In this document: positions 8,841 to 17,229 of the stretch, piece by piece | How positions within the stretch are numbered: the stretch's first letter is position 1 | Layout of the letters: every line of letters begins with the position of its first letter | NCBI GenBank assembly: GCA_011525915.1 | Contig: WYBM01000026.1 | Span: 1-64,000 of the forward strand | Direction: 5' to 3' | From: Ardenticatenaceae bacterium | Lineage (GTDB): Bacteria > Chloroflexota > Anaerolineae > Promineifilales > Promineifilaceae | Length of the DNA stretch: 64,000 nt | Translations under genes and position numbers: made by a program | Notes under the pieces: generated by a model | The model's input: the letters and a program-made list of their open reading frames with translations, nothing else | The model's database searches: none | What the model was told of the DNA's origin: nothing

Positions 8841-9824
8841 TTATCCATGCCCCAAAACGGGGTGGGGCCGGTAAGGTTCTTCGATCAATTGCATCTCATC
8901 TGCTGACAGGTTAATGGTAGCCGCAACCACGGCTTCTTCCAACTGGTACATCTTGCTGGCGCCAATAATCGGGGCGACAACACCAGGTTTATGCAGCAGC
9001 CAGGCCAGGGCAATTTGGGCGGGCTTCACACCTCGTTGTTCCGCGATTTCCACAATTCTGTCCACGACCGCAAAATCTCCCTCTTCATAATACATATTGT
9101 GGGCAAATTCATCACTTTTGGCACGGGTCGTAGGGCCTTCCTCTTTGGCCTTCCGGTTGCCAGCCAAAAACCCCCGCGCCAGGGGGCTCCAGGGAATAAT
9201 ACCAACGCCCTGGTCAATACATAACGGAACCATCTCTCGTTCTTCTTCCCGGTAGACGGCATTCATGTGGTTTTGCATAGAGATAAATCTGGTCCAGCCA
9301 TTGACAGTGGCAGTATGTTGGGCTTTGGCAAACTGCCAGGCAAACATGCTGGAGGCCCCGATATAACGTGCCTTCCCGGCCTTCACCACGTCATGCAGGG
9401 CCTCCATCGTTTCTTCGATGGGCGTGGTGTAATCCCAACGGTGAATCTGGTACAGGTCTACGTAATCTGTTTCCAGGCGGTGCAGTGATGCATCGATACC
9501 CTCCATGATGTGCTTACGAGACAAGCCGCCAGAGTTCGGGTCATCCTCGTTGTATTTAAAGAATACTTTGGTGGCAATCACCACCGCTTCCCGTTTGGCA
9601 AACTCTTTTAATAACTTGCCGGTCACTTCTTCACTCACACCTTGGGAATACATATCGGCCGTATCAAAGAAGTTGATACCCAGTTCCAGGGCGCGTCTGA
9701 CAAACGGCCGTGACGCTTCTTCATCCAACACCCAATCCCGCCATTTTGGTGTGCCATAAGTCATCATGCCCAGACAAAGCCGGGAAACCTTCAGCCCTGA
9801 TTTTCCTAAGTTTACGTATTCCAT
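8841..9824 (-). CDS. Aldo/keto reductase
   Basis: A 327-residue NADPH-dependent aldo/keto reductase with the full catalytic tetrad: D54 and Y59 in FFDTADMYS, K86 in IATKV, H128 in YQIHRWD. The opening MEYVNLGKSGLKVSRLCLGM is typical of the group near YajO and the Kv-beta-like enzymes. AAGGGAG precedes the ATG at a good distance. The substrate is unknown; many relatives reduce aldehydes or sugars. It is transcribed alone and divergently from the flippase-like gene. Confidence 0.95.
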   Translation of the reverse strand: MEYVNLGKSGLKVSRLCLGMMTYGTPKWRDWVLDEEASRPFVRRALELGINFFDTADMYSQGVSEEVTGKLLKEFAKREAVVIATKVFFKYNEDDPNSGGLSRKHIMEGIDASLHRLETDYVDLYQIHRWDYTTPIEETMEALHDVVKAGKARYIGASSMFAWQFAKAQHTATVNGWTRFISMQNHMNAVYREEEREMVPLCIDQGVGIIPWSPLARGFLAGNRKAKEEGPTTRAKSDEFAHNMYYEEGDFAVVDRIVEIAEQRGVKPAQIALAWLLHKPGVVAPIIGASKMYQLEEAVVAATINLSADEMQLIEEPYRPHPVLGHG

Positions 9825-10006
9825 TCTGTTCTCCCTTTTTATCAGCTACCCTCTGCAAGCCGCACGCTTTTTAAGACCGTAGCTGACGCTATGTGAATCA
9901 ACGGTGATTTTACAATGATACGTTACCCAAAGGTATCTCCTCAAACACCATCGGTGCGGCATAAGCGTGTGCCGCCCCCGGCATAGCACGTTATAATCCC
10001 GCCGCT

Positions 10007-11026
10007 ATGGACACCACACAAAAAGACCGCCGCCAGTTTTGGCTAGGCATGGCTATCAGCGCCCTCTGCCTGGTCGCTATCTTCTTTTTTATCAAGCCCC
10101 GTGACATTATTGACGCCTTCCGGCACGTTAACTACGTTTACCTGGCTATGAGTGCCGTGGGCATCCTGGTCTTCATGGTTGTGCGCGCCATCCGCTGGCA
10201 GTTTATGCTCAGCAGCCAACTGCGTTATGGCCAGGTGTTTCACGTTCAAAACATTGGCTATATGCTTAACATGTATCTGCCGTTCCGCCTGGGTGATGTT
10301 GGGCGTGCTGTCCTTATGGGCAGTGTGCCCCCTGTTTCCATTGTCCAGAGCATTTCCACCATGGTGGTAGAGCGGCTGCTGGACATGATGTTTATTGTGG
10401 CCCTGCTGCCGTTTACATTGGCCTCTGTGCCTATCCTGCCACCAGAGCTGCGCCAGGCGGCCCTGGTTACAGGCATCATCGCCCTTACGGCCATTATAGT
10501 GCTGATTGTGGCCGCCAACCAACGGCCGTTTTTCCACCGCCTGGCCACCGCCGTCTTTAACCGCATCCCCCACTTAAACACCAAAACGTGGGTACGCCGT
10601 GTGGATGACATGCTCAAAGGGCTGGACAGCCTCACCCGGCTCAAAGATGGGGCCATGCTGCTTATCCTTAGCATTCTTGTCTGGCTGCCGATCATTTTTG
10701 CCTACCAGGTAGGCATGACGGCCGTGGGCCTGGATGTAACCACCCCTATGGCCGCCTTTGTCGTCTGCGCCGCCGCCCTGAGCATTGCCGCCCCCTCCTC
10801 GCCCGGTGGTGTGGGCGTCTTTCAGGCAGGCGTCATCGGCGCCCTGACGCTGCTAGGCCAGCCAGACGCCGAGTCAGCCAGTTTTGCCTTTGCCTACCAT
10901 GCCATGAACTATCTTAATTTGACACTCCTGGGCCTTATAGGGTTGACGGCTACCGGTTCTACGTTTGGCCATGTGCTCCAGACAACACAGAACTATCTGA
11001 AACGGCAAAAAGGGAATGATCAATAA
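10007..11026 (+). CDS. Flippase-like membrane protein (LPG synthase transmembrane region family)
   Basis: A 339-residue polytopic protein of the UPF0104/AglD family (the transmembrane half of lysylphosphatidylglycerol synthase, without the transferase half). Family marks are RAIRWQFMLSSQ, FRLGDVGRAVLMG, STMVVERLLDMMFIVALLP and SSPGGVGVFQAGVIGAL. Members are thought to move lipid-linked or small polar substrates across the membrane. A TATAAT at 9992-9997 sits just upstream without a convincing -35. It stands before two sugar-transfer genes on the same strand, so a role in envelope glycan assembly is likely. Confidence 0.88.
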   Translation: MDTTQKDRRQFWLGMAISALCLVAIFFFIKPRDIIDAFRHVNYVYLAMSAVGILVFMVVRAIRWQFMLSSQLRYGQVFHVQNIGYMLNMYLPFRLGDVGRAVLMGSVPPVSIVQSISTMVVERLLDMMFIVALLPFTLASVPILPPELRQAALVTGIIALTAIIVLIVAANQRPFFHRLATAVFNRIPHLNTKTWVRRVDDMLKGLDSLTRLKDGAMLLILSILVWLPIIFAYQVGMTAVGLDVTTPMAAFVVCAAALSIAAPSSPGGVGVFQAGVIGALTLLGQPDAESASFAFAYHAMNYLNLTLLGLIGLTATGSTFGHVLQTTQNYLKRQKGNDQ

Positions 11027-11075
11027 GCAGCCACTTAAGGGTTTGTTCAAGAATAACTTTGGACGTTTGCCAGGT

Positions 11076-11152
11076 AATCAGTCATCAGTGCCCAGCCATC
11101 AGTCTGGAAGAACGCCCAACTGATCACTGACAACCGATTACTGATCACTTTA
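11076..11152. repeat. CAGT/ACTG hairpin repeat, copy 3
   Basis: aatcagtcatcagtgcccag and further CAGT units are followed by aactgatcactgacaaccga and ttactgatcact, the inverse pattern. It lies in the 218-base gap between the flippase-like gene and the glycosyltransferase. Confidence 0.65.
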
Positions 11153-11244
11153 AAACACCACGTTCATTGTAAACGAGTCCTACGCCCTGACTACGGTTTA
11201 CCGGTCACGGCCGTGTAAAAGGTAAAAAGCATGGGAAATGACAG

Positions 11245-12471
11245 ATGAAAATACTTGAAGTCCTCACCTATTACCGCCCTTGGGTCAGCGGCCTGACCAT
11301 TTACGTAGAGCGCCTCAGCCGGGCGCTGGCCGACCAAGGGCATGATGTCACCGTTCTCACCTCGCAATATGACCCCAACCTGCCACTTTACGATCTGCAA
11401 GATGGCGTGAAGATTGTGCGTGTACCGGTGACATTCCGCGTCAGCAAAGGCGTCATCATGCCCGGCTTTGGGCCCATGGCCTGGAAGCTGGCCCAAAAAG
11501 CCGATGTCATCCACCTGCATCTGCCCCAGTTTGACGCCCCTGGTGTGGCCCTGCGCGGGCGGCTGATGCGCAAGCCGGTGGTGCTGACCTATCATTGTGA
11601 TTTGCAGCTGCCGCACGGCGGCTTTAACCGGCTGGTAGACCGGGTAGTGCAGGGCATGAACCAGATGGCCGGCCATCTGGCCGACGCGGTTGTGACCTAC
11701 ACACGTGATTACGGTACACACTCACCTTACCTGGCCCAATACCTGGGACAAAAGCTGCACATCATCCCCCCACCGGTGGAGCTGGCTTATTGTTCAGATG
11801 AAGCCGCCCGCCAATTTTGTGAGCAGCATAGGCTGCACGGCCGTCCCGTCATTGGCATTGCCGCCCGATTAGCCGCCGAAAAAGGGGTAGAGGTTCTACT
11901 CAATGCCCTGCCCATGGTGCTGGCCGCTTACCCCGAAGCCATTGTGTTGCACGCCGGACCGCATAAAAACATTCTGGGCGAAGAGGCATACGCGGCAAAA
12001 TTAGCCCCTCTTTTTGAAAAATACCAAGATCATTATCGCCTGCTGGGCAGCCTGGAAGGGGCCGATTTGACGGCTTTCTACAAAAACCTGGACGTGTTAT
12101 GTGTTTGCAGCCTGAACAGCACAGAGAGCTTTGGCCTGGTGCAGATTGAAGCCATGCAGCACGGTGTGCCGGTGGCCGCCTGTGCCCTGCCCGGCGTGCG
12201 CCAGCCCGTGACCATGACCGGCATGGGGGAAGTAACCCCCATTGGCGACCCTACAGCGCTGGCCCAGGCCCTCATCAGCATTTTAGCTGACCAGCGAAAA
12301 TACAGGCGCGATCCCCAACTGATTGCCGATAGCTTCAGCCCGCAGCAAACAGCCGGGGCCTACGCCCACCTCTTCCAGGCACTGTTGGACGGCCGTCATG
12401 ACCGGGCCACCCGTGAACCGGCCGCTTACGAGCGGCTGCGCCAGATGCGGGACAGTTGGGAGGCACCGTGA
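11245..12471 (+). CDS. Glycosyltransferase family 4
   Basis: A 408-residue GT-B transferase. The N terminus MKILEVLTYYRPWVSGLTIY carries the acceptor-side loop; GIAARLAAEKGVEVLLNALP opens the donor domain; ESFGLVQIEAM gives the E-x7-E pair that holds the nucleotide sugar. It probably adds a hexose to a lipid or polysaccharide at the inner face of the membrane. GGGAAA lies 7 bases before the ATG. It is 43 bases from the methyltransferase/GT-C fusion downstream and probably in one operon with it. Confidence 0.93.
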   Translation: MKILEVLTYYRPWVSGLTIYVERLSRALADQGHDVTVLTSQYDPNLPLYDLQDGVKIVRVPVTFRVSKGVIMPGFGPMAWKLAQKADVIHLHLPQFDAPGVALRGRLMRKPVVLTYHCDLQLPHGGFNRLVDRVVQGMNQMAGHLADAVVTYTRDYGTHSPYLAQYLGQKLHIIPPPVELAYCSDEAARQFCEQHRLHGRPVIGIAARLAAEKGVEVLLNALPMVLAAYPEAIVLHAGPHKNILGEEAYAAKLAPLFEKYQDHYRLLGSLEGADLTAFYKNLDVLCVCSLNSTESFGLVQIEAMQHGVPVAACALPGVRQPVTMTGMGEVTPIGDPTALAQALISILADQRKYRRDPQLIADSFSPQQTAGAYAHLFQALLDGRHDRATREPAAYERLRQMRDSWEAP

Positions 12472-12514
12472 TGAGCGTGGCCGCCAGGGGTTATTCTGGT
12501 AAAGGGGTGACAAG

Positions 12515-15500
12515 ATGACACCTACCAGTCACCAATCACCATTCGCTGGGGATGATCTGCTCTGGCGGCAGCTTAAAACCATTCCCGCCTTCCGGGCCGT
12601 CCTGCGGGCGGTGGAAGCCCGCTTTTACGCCAGCATAGAGCTGCCCGCACCGGTGCTAGACGTGGGCTGCGGCGACGGCCATTTCAGCCAGATGACCTTC
12701 ACCGGGCGCCTGCACGCCGGCCGGCGCCTGCACGCCGGCATTGACCCCTGGTGGAATCCACTCAAAAAGTCAGCAGACACGGGCATGTATGACGTCCTGA
12801 CCCAGGCCAGGGGTGACAAGCTGCCCTTCCCCTCTGGCGCTTTTGCCAGCGCCTTTTCCAACTCTGTATTGGAGCATATTCCAGACATCCAACCGGTGCT
12901 GAATGAGGTAAACCGGGTATTGCAGCCAGACGGCCGTTTCCTGATGACCATGCCCAGCCACTACTTCACCACCTGGCTGGGCGGGGCCGCCTTTTTTGAA
13001 TCGTTAGGGGCCCACAGGACCGCAGAGTGGTACCGCCGTCGTTTTAATGGCATCTCGCGCCACGCCCATACAGACCCGCCAGACGTATGGGCCAAACGGC
13101 TGGCTCTGGCCGGCTTTGAAGTTGAGCGCTGGCAATATTACTTTTCTAAAGAAGCGCTGCGGGCGCTGGAAATTGGCCACCTGCAAGGCCTGCCGTCGGC
13201 TGTCATGCACCTGCTGACCGGGCACTGGATCGTAGCCCCCTGGGAAAGCAGCCTGCAGCGGACCGAACAGTGGCTGCGGCCGTTTTATAACGAACCTTTT
13301 GATGATGAGGGCGCTTACCTGCTCATCGTCGCCCGCAAAAAGGCAGATGGCCCCATCCCGGCCGCGCTGCCCCCGGCACAACCATTTACAGTGAGCACGT
13401 TAAACAGCCAATGGGCGGCGGTGAATGGTCAACAACCTCCGGCGGCCAAAGAAACGTCACCCCTGCCCGCAGATGTAAACCTCCAGGCAGCCCCCACCCC
13501 GGCACCCCCAGGCAGCCCCCCTAAGCACCTACCTCACCGCGCTGGCAGCCGCCTCCCCTTCATGCTCACTGGCCTGAGCCTGCTGTTTGCCTTCTTGGGG
13601 CAGGCGGCGCTCAACGGCGCGGCGGCCGGGTCAACCAGCGGGCTGGGCTGGTTTGGGCTGGCCGCGCTGCCGCTGGCCATATTGGCCTGGCGGGCCCGGC
13701 CCACGGGTGATGGCGCAGGCTGGCGCTGGCCGCACATTGGCGACATTCCCGAAAGGCGTTGGTGGTTTGCCCCGGCGCTGCTGCTGGCGGTATTGGCCTA
13801 CCGCCTTACGGCCGTGCCCGGTAATGAACGGCCGACCCTGGCGCTGCTGCTCTGGTTGGTGGCCATCGCCCTGGGCTTTTTTGCCCTCTCCACTCCCTTT
13901 ACGGATGACCATTTACCGTTTACCGCTCAGCGCTCACGGACAACCCTTATGACGGCGCTGGTATTGGGCCTGACGGCCGTGGCCCTGCGTTTTATCAACC
14001 TGAGCCAGCAGCCCTTTGTCCTCAGCGGCATTGAAGCCAGCCTGGGGCTGAATGCGGTGGAGATCATCAACGGGCAGCTTCGCCATCCGTTTGGCACCGC
14101 CTGGCTAACAAACCCTACACTGCCGTTGTACCTGACGGCCGTGCCCATTCGCCTGTTTGGGCAGACGGTGTGGGCGCTGCGTTTCCTGTCACCGCTGGTG
14201 GGCGGGCTGACGGTAGCCGCCACGTATGTCATTGGGCAGCGGTTGTACGGCCGGGCGGTGGGGCTGACCGCGGCTATTCTTCTGCTGGGTTCACACCTGC
14301 ACCTGCACTACAGCCACCTGGGCCTGACCAACATCTGGGGGCCGCTGTTGGGGCTGCTGGCGTTGGGGCTGACGGCCATCGCCTGGGAACGCGGCCCAAA
14401 CGCGCCCGGCCAGCGCCCCTTGTGGCTGGCGGCCGGGCTGATGATAGGGTTAAATGCGTATGAGTTCAGCAGTGCCCGGCTGCTGCCCCTGCTGCTGCTG
14501 GCTCTGCTGGCCTGGGCGCTGCTGCTGGCCCGGCCTACACTGCGAGCCCAGGGAGCACACTTGCTGGCGGCGCTGGCGCTGGCGCTGCTGGTGGCCCTGC
14601 CCACCATGCTCTTCTACCGTGATCATGACACTATTTTCGGGGAACGGGCCGCGACGCTGGGCATCTTAGACGGGCAGACAGACTGGCTGCGCCAACAGGC
14701 AAACGCCACCGGCCAGAGTCAGGTGGCCATCTTCCGGCAGCAGTTCTGGCGGGCAGCACTGGCTTTTAACGGCGGCGATGACCTCAGCCCCTTGTATAAA
14801 CCCAACGCCCCTCTGCTTAGTTTTGGCACGGCCGTGCTTTTCAGCCTGGGGTTTCTGATGGCCCTGTTCCGGCTGCGGCAGGGTGCCTACGCTCTGCTGC
14901 CCGTATGGCTGCTGGTAACCATGTTGTTTGCCGGCGCACTGCTGATAGACCCACCCCAAAGCCACCGGCTGCTCATGGCCCTGCCGGCCGTCATGCTGCT
15001 GGCGGCCACGGCCCTGGTAGAGGTTGGCCGGCGAGCGGCGGCCATGTTTACCCCGGCGGCGGCCAGCGTCCCCAACGCCTCCCCTTATGGCGCCCGAACC
15101 CAATCTGCCAGACTCCTGTTGGTGATGGCCGCCATGGCGGCGGTGCTGGCTTTCAGCGAAGTCGCTTTTTACTACGGCCGTTACCCGCAAAGCAATGAAT
15201 TTGCCGACGCCAACACGGAAGCCGCTCACAGGATAGCCGACTATTTAAACACGCTGGACGGCGAGTGGGCGGCGTATTTCTATGGCCCGCCGGTGATGTA
15301 CGTAGATTTCCCCACGTTTCCTTACCTGCTGACCGATTTTCGCAAAGGCGTCAATTTTTTTGACGTAAACCAATCATTGCCAGAGGTTACCGTGCCGGCC
15401 CCCAACCAGGTTTTTATTTTTGTGCCGGAGCGTGCCGGGGATGTCACGGCCGTGCAAACGCATTATCCTGGCGGTGTGTTGGAAGGGATAAACGGCCGTT

Positions 15501-15547
15501 ATCGCTCCCCGCTGTTCCTGGTTTACACCGTGCCTGGAGAATCATAA
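12515..15547 (+). CDS. Fusion of SAM methyltransferase and GT39-like membrane glycosyltransferase
   Basis: A 1010-residue protein. Residues 1-275 are a class I methyltransferase: motif I LDVGCGDGHF at 48-57, then FSNSVLEHIPDIQPVLNEVN and VLQPDGRFLMTMPSHY. A Pro/Ala-rich linker (about 275-345) leads to a polytopic domain of about 12 spans like the GT-C/PMT family, with SGIEASLGLNAVEIINGQ near 506 and NPTLPLYLTAVPIRLFGQ after it, followed by a short extracytoplasmic tail. Such GT-C enzymes move sugars from lipid carriers on the outer face. RLHAG is duplicated at 65-75 through a 15-bp tandem repeat near 12709-12740. The frame is unbroken, so the fusion is real unless the assembly is wrong. Confidence 0.85.
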   Translation: MTPTSHQSPFAGDDLLWRQLKTIPAFRAVLRAVEARFYASIELPAPVLDVGCGDGHFSQMTFTGRLHAGRRLHAGIDPWWNPLKKSADTGMYDVLTQARGDKLPFPSGAFASAFSNSVLEHIPDIQPVLNEVNRVLQPDGRFLMTMPSHYFTTWLGGAAFFESLGAHRTAEWYRRRFNGISRHAHTDPPDVWAKRLALAGFEVERWQYYFSKEALRALEIGHLQGLPSAVMHLLTGHWIVAPWESSLQRTEQWLRPFYNEPFDDEGAYLLIVARKKADGPIPAALPPAQPFTVSTLNSQWAAVNGQQPPAAKETSPLPADVNLQAAPTPAPPGSPPKHLPHRAGSRLPFMLTGLSLLFAFLGQAALNGAAAGSTSGLGWFGLAALPLAILAWRARPTGDGAGWRWPHIGDIPERRWWFAPALLLAVLAYRLTAVPGNERPTLALLLWLVAIALGFFALSTPFTDDHLPFTAQRSRTTLMTALVLGLTAVALRFINLSQQPFVLSGIEASLGLNAVEIINGQLRHPFGTAWLTNPTLPLYLTAVPIRLFGQTVWALRFLSPLVGGLTVAATYVIGQRLYGRAVGLTAAILLLGSHLHLHYSHLGLTNIWGPLLGLLALGLTAIAWERGPNAPGQRPLWLAAGLMIGLNAYEFSSARLLPLLLLALLAWALLLARPTLRAQGAHLLAALALALLVALPTMLFYRDHDTIFGERAATLGILDGQTDWLRQQANATGQSQVAIFRQQFWRAALAFNGGDDLSPLYKPNAPLLSFGTAVLFSLGFLMALFRLRQGAYALLPVWLLVTMLFAGALLIDPPQSHRLLMALPAVMLLAATALVEVGRRAAAMFTPAAASVPNASPYGARTQSARLLLVMAAMAAVLAFSEVAFYYGRYPQSNEFADANTEAAHRIADYLNTLDGEWAAYFYGPPVMYVDFPTFPYLLTDFRKGVNFFDVNQSLPEVTVPAPNQVFIFVPERAGDVTAVQTHYPGGVLEGINGRYRSPLFLVYTVPGES

Positions 15548-15584
15548 GGCAGCGTGGGGTCTGCTGTATAACGACGCATTACCG

Positions 15585-16457
15585 GTGGACCTGACCCAGG
15601 TGTTCCCCGGTCTGCCAGATGCCGCCAGCGGGTTGGTGCATGTGGGCCACGGCCGTTGGGTTGACCCTGCCTGGGGCCGTCCCCTGCAGCCCAACCCGGC
15701 CGGCGGCCCGCCCACCATGCCCCAGGCCCTTAACCGTTATGCGGCCACGCCGCTGGGGCAGCCCGGCGTGTATGCGGCCGTTGCCGCCAGTGAATGGTAT
15801 GATGTGTTTCCTATTAGCTGCTGCCAACTGCTTGATATTGGTGTTGATTTAGGGGCACTCATTACAGGGAAAAAATTGGGAGTGGAACCATATCTAGCCA
15901 GCCGAACGGCACAGATAATATCTACAGGTAATGGGCTGCCACACTTTGCCCGTAACTTAAACGCGCAAGGGGGCGTGTTGATAAAACAGGGGGTTTACTC
16001 GCCAGTCTCCCCCCATGCTTCTGTATCTACCAATGCCAACCGTATGCGTTGGTTGCAAAGGCATATGGGTCAAGGTACTTTGGGACTTTCTGAACCCGGC
16101 AGATGGAACAAGCTGATGAATCGTGAGTTCACCCCGCTGCTTGGCAAACCGTTTACTGCCGCCGAATTTCTGGAAGGGGGTGGTGTTGGCTTTTTCTTTG
16201 ACGCCGGTTGGCAAGCAGCACAAGATTGGGATAATCCTTATCTGACAGGTGGGCAGAAGTTTTGGCGTGCTGGTGTTTCAGGAGTGGTTGGCTTTGTGGC
16301 CGGCATTGGTGTGGCTGCTGTTGTTGGTACGGGGCCAGTTGGATTTGTTGTTGCTTTGGGAGTTGGATGGTTTATAGAAGCCCCGATTTCAAATATGATC
16401 TTTGAGTCTGTGGGTTTAATTCCGACAAGGAATTTGCGTCCTCTCAATAACAATTAG
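15585..16457 (+). CDS. Orphan Rhs-like C-terminal tip with unknown effector domain
   Basis: The N terminus reads like the end of an Rhs core (GRWVDPAWGRPLQPNPAGG and PQALNRYAATPLGQPG), the usual junction before a variable toxin. The same frame continues upstream without an ATG (AAWGLLYNDALPVDL) to the end of the previous gene, so this is probably a displaced 3' tip cut off from its parent. The GTG at 15585 is a guess. Residues about 70-210 match nothing I know; the C terminus has two Gly/Val-rich membrane segments (about 225-270). A membrane protein follows 14 bases later, as an immunity gene would. It could also be a dead fragment. Confidence 0.55.
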   Translation: MDLTQVFPGLPDAASGLVHVGHGRWVDPAWGRPLQPNPAGGPPTMPQALNRYAATPLGQPGVYAAVAASEWYDVFPISCCQLLDIGVDLGALITGKKLGVEPYLASRTAQIISTGNGLPHFARNLNAQGGVLIKQGVYSPVSPHASVSTNANRMRWLQRHMGQGTLGLSEPGRWNKLMNREFTPLLGKPFTAAEFLEGGGVGFFFDAGWQAAQDWDNPYLTGGQKFWRAGVSGVVGFVAGIGVAAVVGTGPVGFVVALGVGWFIEAPISNMIFESVGLIPTRNLRPLNNN

Positions 16458-16471
16458 GGGGTGTCTTAAAG

Positions 16472-17137
16472 ATGAGTTGGTTTATTTTTGGTTTTGGATT
16501 GCTTATCTTCTTGTTTTTTTTGCTGGTACGTTTGGGCATATTTAAATCATGGGCGATTCTAAAAACATTACCTGGCTTAATGTCTGCCAGAATGTTTTAT
16601 GCACTTCTTCCAATATCATTGGGGTTCATGGGGCTTTCGTTTCTTCCTGGTATCCCTGGGTATGATCCAAATGAATATCCCTTTTCTATACTGCTTACAA
16701 TTTTTATTTGGGGTGCACCCCTCCTCGGCTTCTGGTTTATGTACCGGCCGCCAGCGTGGATTGTCCCCAGGTGGCTGCGCTGGTTGGAACAGGAGTATGG
16801 CTATTGTGCCGATATTCTGCTGGAAGAAGCGCAGCAGATGGATCGGTGGCAGTGGGAAAGGCAGGTGCGCACCCAGGCAGGCATGCAAGCGTGGATTGAT
16901 GCCGTTTTTGTTCGCCGCCAAAAAGATATCGAGTTTGCCTGGAAAGCAGAGAAGTTCTACCTGATCGAACAACAAGTGGTTCAACGGAAAAGCTATGTCA
17001 TGAAACCAGGGATGACTATCGAAAGCGATGTGCCTGTCCATCGTCAAGGTGATATCGCCATCACACGAGAAGAAATTGACGAAGTTGTAGTTGTTAAAAA
17101 CGCGCAATACCGGATGGATGATAAATATAGGCGCTGA
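16472..17137 (+). CDS. Membrane protein, possible immunity partner
   Basis: A 221-residue protein with three N-terminal membrane spans (about 3-24, 38-58, 68-90) and a charged cytoplasmic C-terminal half (WLRWLEQEYGYCADILLEEA onward). No family recognised. It is the only gene directly behind the Rhs-like tip and is richer in A and T than the genes before it, which suits a transferred toxin-immunity pair. Function by position only. Confidence 0.6.
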   Translation: MSWFIFGFGLLIFLFFLLVRLGIFKSWAILKTLPGLMSARMFYALLPISLGFMGLSFLPGIPGYDPNEYPFSILLTIFIWGAPLLGFWFMYRPPAWIVPRWLRWLEQEYGYCADILLEEAQQMDRWQWERQVRTQAGMQAWIDAVFVRRQKDIEFAWKAEKFYLIEQQVVQRKSYVMKPGMTIESDVPVHRQGDIAITREEIDEVVVVKNAQYRMDDKYRR

Positions 17138-17229
17138 TTGATATTGATACAAGAGGAGCGTGTCCTCACTGGACTATTGAGCCTGAAAAAGTGCAAAGAT
17201 AATGATAAAGTGAGTTACAATAGAAAATA

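Noticed and set aside
10043-10573. 176-codon frame antisense to the flippase-like gene
   Set aside because: A His/Gln/Asn-rich antisense shadow of a clearly coding frame.
12709-12740. 15-bp tandem repeat as a sign of frameshift or slippage in the methyltransferase
   Set aside because: The frame stays open and the added residues (RLHAG twice) fall in a loop, so it is a harmless in-frame duplication.
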